Of a stretch of DNA of 11,412 bases, positions 6,899-11,412 are shown piece after piece. How positions within the stretch are numbered: the stretch's first letter is position 1; each line of letters starts with the position of its first letter. The stretch spans positions 1 through 11,412 of the forward strand of contig CAMRAP010000033.1 of NCBI GenBank assembly GCA_947039985.1, read 5' to 3'. Made by a program: the position numbers and the translations under genes. The DNA comes from an uncultured Odoribacter sp. GTDB lineage: Bacteria > Bacteroidota > Bacteroidia > Bacteroidales > Marinifilaceae. The notes beneath the pieces are model-generated. The model worked only from the letters and a program-made list of their open reading frames with translations. It made no database searches and was not told where the DNA came from.

Positions 6899-7693
6899 TT
6901 GTATAGGGTGAAAGAAGAGTCAGTAAATAAATATACGATTCCAATGCTTGAAAAAGTGATGGAGTTATTAGAGATCTTGTCAAAAAATCGAAATGGTTTG
7001 ACTTTGCAAGAAATTCATAACAAATTAGAGTATTCAAAAACAACGATTTTTAGAATTTTGACTACTCTTTTGGAAATGGGATATGTTGGGAAAGATGCAG
7101 ACAATAATCGTTTTTATATCTCAAAAAAAATGTTTGAGTTAGGTCTTGCAGCTTTGGGTGAGGAGAATTTGGTTGAAAGGGCTATTGAGCCTATGACCCG
7201 TTTAAGGGATGAGGTGAAAGAATCAGTTATGCTTGGTGCATTGGTCGATGATAAAGTTGTTTTGTTAGAACATTTACTAGGTTCCCATAACTTTACATTT
7301 ACCATAAAAAGTGGAACTAAAATATGTATACATGCTTCTGCACCGGGTAAGGTGTTGTTCGCAGACCAAACTCCAGAGAGGCAAGCAGAGTTGTTACAAT
7401 CAATAGAGTTTATAAAGTTTAATGAGAATACAATTGTTGCGGAAGCAGATTTTTTAAAGGAGATAGAAAAGACAAAAGAGAAGGGGTATGGAGTTGACAT
7501 TGAAGAGGAAATATATGGCGTTTATTGTATAGGTGCACCTATTTATAATCGTTATGGTGATGCTATTGCTTGTGTTTGGATATCAGCTCCTAAAGGGCGT
7601 TTGCCTTTGGGAGATTTTGATCGAGTAGGGGATTTAATAAAAAAATGTGTAGCTACAATATCTGGGAAACTAGGTTATAAAATATCACATTAA
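6899..7693 (+). CDS. IclR-family transcriptional regulator
   Basis: This is a full-length IclR-family regulator of up to 264 residues. The N-terminal winged helix-turn-helix (about 13-75) includes LTLQEIHNKLEYSKTTIFRI. The C-terminal effector-binding domain (about 85-260) carries the usual patterns HASAPGKVLFA and GYGVDIEEEIYGVYCIGAP. Such proteins are dimers or tetramers that bind small organic acids, often aromatic or sugar acids. The start is not ATG: TTG (6899) gives the longest frame, GTG (6908) is also possible, and the first ATG (6944) would begin inside the helix-turn-helix segment and is unlikely. A KdgR-like palindrome on its promoter suggests self-repression with relief by a substrate of the downstream genes, which follow after 21 bases. 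The ligand is unknown. Confidence 0.92.
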   Translation: MYRVKEESVNKYTIPMLEKVMELLEILSKNRNGLTLQEIHNKLEYSKTTIFRILTTLLEMGYVGKDADNNRFYISKKMFELGLAALGEENLVERAIEPMTRLRDEVKESVMLGALVDDKVVLLEHLLGSHNFTFTIKSGTKICIHASAPGKVLFADQTPERQAELLQSIEFIKFNENTIVAEADFLKEIEKTKEKGYGVDIEEEIYGVYCIGAPIYNRYGDAIACVWISAPKGRLPLGDFDRVGDLIKKCVATISGKLGYKISH

Positions 7694-7714
7694 AAAAAAT
7701 AAAATCATAAACAG

Positions 7715-9481
7715 ATGAAAAGTATGAAAGGTTTATTGATAGGAATGGCATTCTGTATGTTTACAGTTGGCTTGATTGCTTCGGAGCCATTGTTTATATC
7801 CGACATTAAAATGAAGGAGAATGGTCATGTAATTATTACTAGTAAGGGTACAAATCGTGTTAGTGAGATTTCAAAGACGGGGGGAATTGTAAAAACTTGG
7901 AATATACCGAACTCTCCAACAGGTTTGGTGATACATGAAAATAAAGCTTATGTCACTTGTTTTGATGATAAGATTAATAGTTCCTTGGTGATTGTTGATT
8001 TAGCTTCAGATGCGGTAGAAGAGATTAAACTGTCTAAACATAGTGGTGTAAATGCCCCCAGTTTATCGAACGATGGAAAAAGTATATATCTGTGTAATAA
8101 ATTTCATAATTCAGTGAGTGAATTTGATATTGCGACAAAGAAAGTTGTTCGAGAAGTTGAGGTACTGAGAGAGCCAACAGGGGTTATTCAGAGCAAAGAC
8201 GGTAAACATCTTTTTGTCATGAACTTTTTACCTGCTCAACGGGCTGATTTGGATTATGTAGGTTGTGATATTTCAGTCGTTGATGTCAATAAATTTGAAA
8301 AGACAAAGGATATTAAATTAGAAAATGGGAGTAATGCGTTGCGTGGAATGACTCTTTCGCCAGACGGTAAATACCTTTTTATATCGCACAATTTAGGGCG
8401 ATATACTGTGCCCACTTCGCAATTACAGCAAGGTTGGATGAATACAAGTGCTGTGAGTGTCGTTAATACGGGGAATTTGACTTTTGATGGTGCTATTGTA
8501 GTTGATGAAGCAGAACGTGGAGCTGCTGGTACTTGGGGTGTTGCTTGTGATTCGAAGAATCTTTATGTAAGCCATTCTGGAACTCATGAAATAAGTGTTA
8601 TTGATTATGCTCTTTTAAAGGAAAAATACAATGCTTATCCCGATAAGAAAGCATTGAATTACGATCTGCGTTTTTTATATGGTATCAGAAAACGAGTTAA
8701 ATTAGAGGGTAATGGACCTCGAAATTTTGTTGTTGCAGACGGAATGATTATTGCACCAACTTATTTTTCAGATCATATTAATTTTTATGATTCGAAGAGT
8801 GAAGAGTTAAAATCTTATCAACTTAATCCTGAACGGAAGGAGAGTGTGGCTCAGATTGGAGAAAAGATGTTTAACGATGCTGAGTATTGTTTTCAAAATT
8901 GGCAATCCTGCAATGGTTGTCATCCTGGAGATGGACGCACAGATGGATTGAATTGGGATTTAATGAATGATGGTGTCGGTAATTCAAAAAACTGTAAAAG
9001 TCTTTTACTTTCTACAGAAACTCCTCCATCGATGATTTCAGGAATTAGAGCCAGTGGTTATGTGGCTAATAGAGCTGGTTTTAAATTTATACAGTTTCAT
9101 GAAATTAGTGAAGAACAAGCAAAAAAAATTGATGCTTATATTGAGTCTTTGGTTGCAGTGCCAAGTCCCTATTTGGTGGATGGAGAACTTTCAGAATTGG
9201 CAAAGGAGGGGCGAAAAGTTTTTGAGAAGCAAAGGTGTGATGAGTGTCACTCAGGGCCCTATTATACCGACTTGAAAATGTATCGGATAGGAGAAAATGT
9301 AGAATTTGAAAAAGGCTGGGATACGCCAACATTGATCGAAGTCTGGAGAACAGCTCCTTATCTATTTGATGGTCGAGCACATACATTAGAAGAGGTTTTT
9401 GGTGTTCAGAAGCATGGAATAAAGAAAAAAATATCTAAATCAGATTTAGAGGCACTTGTTGAATACGTAAATTCTTTATAA
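7715..9481 (+). CDS. Exported beta-propeller / di-haem cytochrome c peroxidase-like fusion
   Basis: This 588-residue protein has a cleavable Sec signal (about 1-23, IAS/EP) and no lipobox, so it is probably periplasmic. Residues about 25-370 are a YncE/lactonase-like propeller with repeats such as PTGLVIHENKAYVTCF and LSPDGKYLFISHN. The rest is a bacterial cytochrome c peroxidase/MauG-like module with two haem-binding CxxCH motifs, CNGCH (399-403) and CDECH (508-512). Between them lie GDGRTDGLNWDL and TPPSM, and after the second is the family segment TAPYLFDGRAHTLEEVF (546-562). Similar propeller-di-haem fusions occur in Planctomycetes and Verrucomicrobia. The propeller may bind a substrate or partner while the haems oxidise it or reduce peroxide; neither reaction is proven. 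It needs a cytochrome c maturation system, which is not in the window. The next gene starts at the very next base. Confidence 0.85.
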   Translation: MKSMKGLLIGMAFCMFTVGLIASEPLFISDIKMKENGHVIITSKGTNRVSEISKTGGIVKTWNIPNSPTGLVIHENKAYVTCFDDKINSSLVIVDLASDAVEEIKLSKHSGVNAPSLSNDGKSIYLCNKFHNSVSEFDIATKKVVREVEVLREPTGVIQSKDGKHLFVMNFLPAQRADLDYVGCDISVVDVNKFEKTKDIKLENGSNALRGMTLSPDGKYLFISHNLGRYTVPTSQLQQGWMNTSAVSVVNTGNLTFDGAIVVDEAERGAAGTWGVACDSKNLYVSHSGTHEISVIDYALLKEKYNAYPDKKALNYDLRFLYGIRKRVKLEGNGPRNFVVADGMIIAPTYFSDHINFYDSKSEELKSYQLNPERKESVAQIGEKMFNDAEYCFQNWQSCNGCHPGDGRTDGLNWDLMNDGVGNSKNCKSLLLSTETPPSMISGIRASGYVANRAGFKFIQFHEISEEQAKKIDAYIESLVAVPSPYLVDGELSELAKEGRKVFEKQRCDECHSGPYYTDLKMYRIGENVEFEKGWDTPTLIEVWRTAPYLFDGRAHTLEEVFGVQKHGIKKKISKSDLEALVEYVNSL

Positions 9482-10579
9482 ATGAAAAATTACATACAGT
9501 ATATCATACGCAAGAGCAATCATAAAGATTTTAGAGCCTCTATTGAAGAACTTGTATCAGATTTAGATACCAATTGTATTCGTTTTGTGGTATTTATTGG
9601 AGCTACTGACAATAGTGATTATATCGCAAAGAAGGAGATTTGTGCAGATGTTATATCCACAGTTTTTAAAGCAGAAATGCCACTATTGAGTGTCATCTCT
9701 CAACAAGCTTTAGATTGTGAAGTTGTTGTTGAAATACACCAGGTAATAAATGCTACGATTGAGCGTAAAAATGGATATATTGTACTTGAATCTGATTTAC
9801 TGAAAGAGATCTTTGTTTCAGGACTTTGCGGTGATGTTAAGGATAGTATTTACGAGCAAAGTTTGTCTGTGTTTACTCAAATGGAGCATATTTTAGATGC
9901 TGAAGGAATGAAATTTGATGATGTTATTAGGCAATGGAATTACATCGAAAGAATAGTGCATTGTGGGGAAGGGCATCAACATTATCAAGATTTTAATGAT
10001 GTGAGGTGTTTGTATTATGATAAAATAGAATGGGGGAATGGCTATCCTGCTGCAACAGGTATTGGAACACAATATGGAGGAGTGGTTATCGATTTTAATG
10101 CCGTTCAAGTGAAAAACACGGAGATTAACATTAGACCCATAGATAACTCTCTCCAAGTGGCTGCTCACGTATACTCAAAGGATTTGCTTATTGGTGAAAA
10201 AACACATAAAGCAACCCCTAAATTTGAGCGAGCAAAGTCGATCTCAAGTAATGAGTTTACTACGGTATATATTTCTGGGACAGCTGCTATTCGTGGAGAA
10301 TTCAGTTTGACAGGTGTTGGCATAGAAAAGCAGACAGAGATTACGATGGAGAATATTGAACAGTTAATATCTTGTAAAACATTTAAAACGTATTCGGTAG
10401 GTGTCTGTGAAAATGTAGCGTTACGAATGCTTCGTGTATATATCAAAAATGCCATAGAGGTAGATACTGCTAAGCAGTTTATGGACAAAAATTATACTAA
10501 TATACCTACTAGTTATGTGTTAGGAGATGTTTGTAGAGATGAATTATTAATAGAGATAGAAGGAATATCAACAAATTAA
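9482..10579 (+). CDS. Rid (YjgF/YER057c/UK114) superfamily protein, chorismatase (FkbO/Hyg5)-like
   Basis: The 365-residue product has no signal peptide and should be cytoplasmic. Its size and layout fit the chorismatase-like branch of the Rid superfamily, not the single-domain deaminase RidA of about 130 residues. The N-terminal half has a Rid-type helix (MEHILDAEGMKFDDVIRQWN, 134-153). The central YPAATGIGTQYGG (188-200) and TVYISGTAAIRGE (261-273) resemble chorismatase core segments. The C-terminal CRDELLIEIEG (351-361) matches the Rid end that carries the carboxylate-binding Arg and acidic residues, here Arg352 and Glu358/Glu360. True chorismatases hydrolyse the enolpyruvyl ether of chorismate; this protein may act on another carboxylate. 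It begins directly after the preceding stop, so the two are probably made together even though they would act in different compartments. Confidence 0.75.
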   Translation: MKNYIQYIIRKSNHKDFRASIEELVSDLDTNCIRFVVFIGATDNSDYIAKKEICADVISTVFKAEMPLLSVISQQALDCEVVVEIHQVINATIERKNGYIVLESDLLKEIFVSGLCGDVKDSIYEQSLSVFTQMEHILDAEGMKFDDVIRQWNYIERIVHCGEGHQHYQDFNDVRCLYYDKIEWGNGYPAATGIGTQYGGVVIDFNAVQVKNTEINIRPIDNSLQVAAHVYSKDLLIGEKTHKATPKFERAKSISSNEFTTVYISGTAAIRGEFSLTGVGIEKQTEITMENIEQLISCKTFKTYSVGVCENVALRMLRVYIKNAIEVDTAKQFMDKNYTNIPTSYVLGDVCRDELLIEIEGISTN

Positions 10580-10588
10580 ATTATAGAA

Positions 10589-11311
10589 ATGAAAAAACAA
10601 ATTTTAGCCGTTGCATTAGTTGCAACAATGGGTGCAACAGTTACAGGATGTTGCAACTCTTGTAAGACAGAAAAAACAGAAATAACAACAAAAACAACAT
10701 GTGAAATGAAAACAAAAATTCCTTACAAAAAGAAGTACACAAATGCAGATTACTATAAAGATGGTAAATTTCAAGGTGATGTAGCTTTGAAGGCTTATGA
10801 GGAGATGCTTGCTCATTATGAAATAAAGATATCTGATTTTATGCGTAAAAATCTTTGGATTACAGATTTTAATCTAGGAGATTTTGAAAATGTAGGTATG
10901 GCAGGTTTATTTTGGGTAAATGATCCTGTAAATAATTATTTTGGTCACGAGATTTATTTGCTTCCTAATCAAATGATTGCTGAGCATCGCCATGTAAAAA
11001 GCGATTTTGATGCAAAGATGGAGAGTTGGTTGGTGAGAGATGGTTCTTGCTTTAATTTTGCAACAGGAGAGGCAATGGCTAATGTGCCTAAGTTACCAGA
11101 ATCTCAAAAAGAGTATATTACTGCAAAAGCGTTTCAATGTCAAAATGAAGGAGATGTAGTTCATTTAAATTTGATTGAGTCTAGCCACTTTATTATAGCT
11201 GGTGACGGTGGAGCAACAATAACTGAATTTGCTTCATACCATGATGGTAACGGATTACGTTTTACAAATCCAGCTGTTGAGTTTATCGATATTTTAACAG
11301 CTGGAAAATAA
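10589..11311 (+). CDS. Lipoprotein with a cupin-like metal site, sugar isomerase-like
   Basis: The 240-residue product has a lipoprotein signal (VTG before Cys21) and a Cys-rich mature start (CCNSC), then a Lys/Thr-rich linker (about 27-50). The globular part (about 50-240) looks like a cupin: GHEIYLLPNQMIAEHRH (119-135) is followed by Glu145 and Gly152, giving HxH-x9-E-x6-G, and a possible fourth ligand is His200 in SSHFIIAGDGG. This ligand pattern and overall sequence feel recall D-lyxose isomerase-type cupins, which interconvert sugars using a divalent metal. An isomerase anchored in the envelope would be unusual, so a sugar- or acid-binding or modifying role is equally possible. It is the last gene of the IclR unit, 9 bases after the Rid-like gene, and is followed by a hairpin. 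Confidence 0.72.
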   Translation: MKKQILAVALVATMGATVTGCCNSCKTEKTEITTKTTCEMKTKIPYKKKYTNADYYKDGKFQGDVALKAYEEMLAHYEIKISDFMRKNLWITDFNLGDFENVGMAGLFWVNDPVNNYFGHEIYLLPNQMIAEHRHVKSDFDAKMESWLVRDGSCFNFATGEAMANVPKLPESQKEYITAKAFQCQNEGDVVHLNLIESSHFIIAGDGGATITEFASYHDGNGLRFTNPAVEFIDILTAGK

Positions 11312-11317
11312 TATTTG

Positions 11318-11359
11318 TAAGTGGTGTGTCATGCAATTAATCGCATGATTCACCACTTA
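11318..11359 (+). terminator. Hairpin after the IclR operon, probable terminator
   Basis: TAAGTGGTG (11318-11326) pairs with CACCACTTA (11351-11359), and TCATGC (11329-11334) with GCATGA (11343-11348), separated by a 2x2 internal loop. The T content after the stem is only moderate (TTAATTACTAATTTATTTATT), so termination could be partial and allow some read-through into a downstream gene. Confidence 0.65.
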
Positions 11360-11400
11360 TTAATTACTAATTTATTTATTCATCCTTAATCCATAAAATT

Positions 11401-11412
11401 ATGAGAAAAATA
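11401..11412 (+). CDS. Possible start of a further gene, cut by the window end
   Basis: An ATG at 11401 opens a frame reading MRKI to the end of the window, a common start for exported Bacteroidetes proteins. It follows the hairpin by about 40 AT-rich bases, in which no clear promoter is seen. Four codons cannot identify a product or prove a gene. Confidence 0.35.

Noticed and set aside
6865..6906. A 13-codon ATG frame overlapping the palindrome and the start of the IclR-family gene
   Set aside because: It is a by-product of the palindrome sequence (ATGAAAC), starts about at the predicted transcription start, and has no leader-peptide features.
7715..9481. Quinoprotein or YVTN lactonase as the main function of the propeller-haem protein
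   Set aside because: The propeller blades are generic YncE/YVTN-like and no lactonase active-site pattern could be recognised. The haem module is the informative part.

Overview
The window looks like the chromosome of a low-GC member of the Bacteroidota, probably Bacteroidales. Three things point there: two promoter-like TAnnTTTG (-7) elements, surface lipoproteins with Bacteroidetes-type Cys-x-Lys-Asp-Asp export signals, and a BtuB/BtuG-style vitamin B12 uptake locus. All seven complete genes are on the + strand, in two tight transcription units separated by about 210 bases of regulatory DNA.

Region 1 (about 35-6745) is a B12 acquisition operon. An upstream terminator is followed by a promoter-like element and a complete class-I type cobalamin riboswitch. 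A hairpin whose 3' arm runs into the first ATG is a candidate expression platform. The genes are a BtuB-type TonB-dependent outer-membrane receptor, a BtuG-like seven-bladed beta-propeller lipoprotein (overlapping btuB by ATGA), a second lipoprotein with two Ig/PKD-like domains and another propeller of the same general type, and a fourth lipoprotein. The fourth shares the first Ig/PKD-like domain but has an unrelated C-terminal domain with an EF-hand-like loop. The picture is a receptor with three accessory capture proteins, probably at the cell surface. No inner-membrane BtuCDF genes are present here. A terminator very similar to the one at the window start closes the unit.

Region 2 (about 6826-11360) is a separate unit, seemingly controlled by its own first gene, an IclR-family regulator. 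A well-spaced Bacteroidetes promoter precedes it, and a near-perfect palindrome (ATATGAAAC-AAT-GTTTCATAT) sits on the predicted transcription start. The following three genes encode an exported beta-propeller fused to a di-haem cytochrome c peroxidase/MauG-like module, a Rid-superfamily protein resembling FkbO/Hyg5 chorismatases, and a lipoprotein with a cupin-like metal site. I know of no named pathway with this combination. It is the best candidate here for an undescribed system: IclR-regulated envelope redox chemistry plus a cytoplasmic enzyme acting on a small acid or sugar. That function is inference.

A long hairpin follows the last gene, and an ATG at 11401 may begin another gene that runs out of the window. 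No tRNA, rRNA, CRISPR array, insertion sequence or pseudogene was seen.
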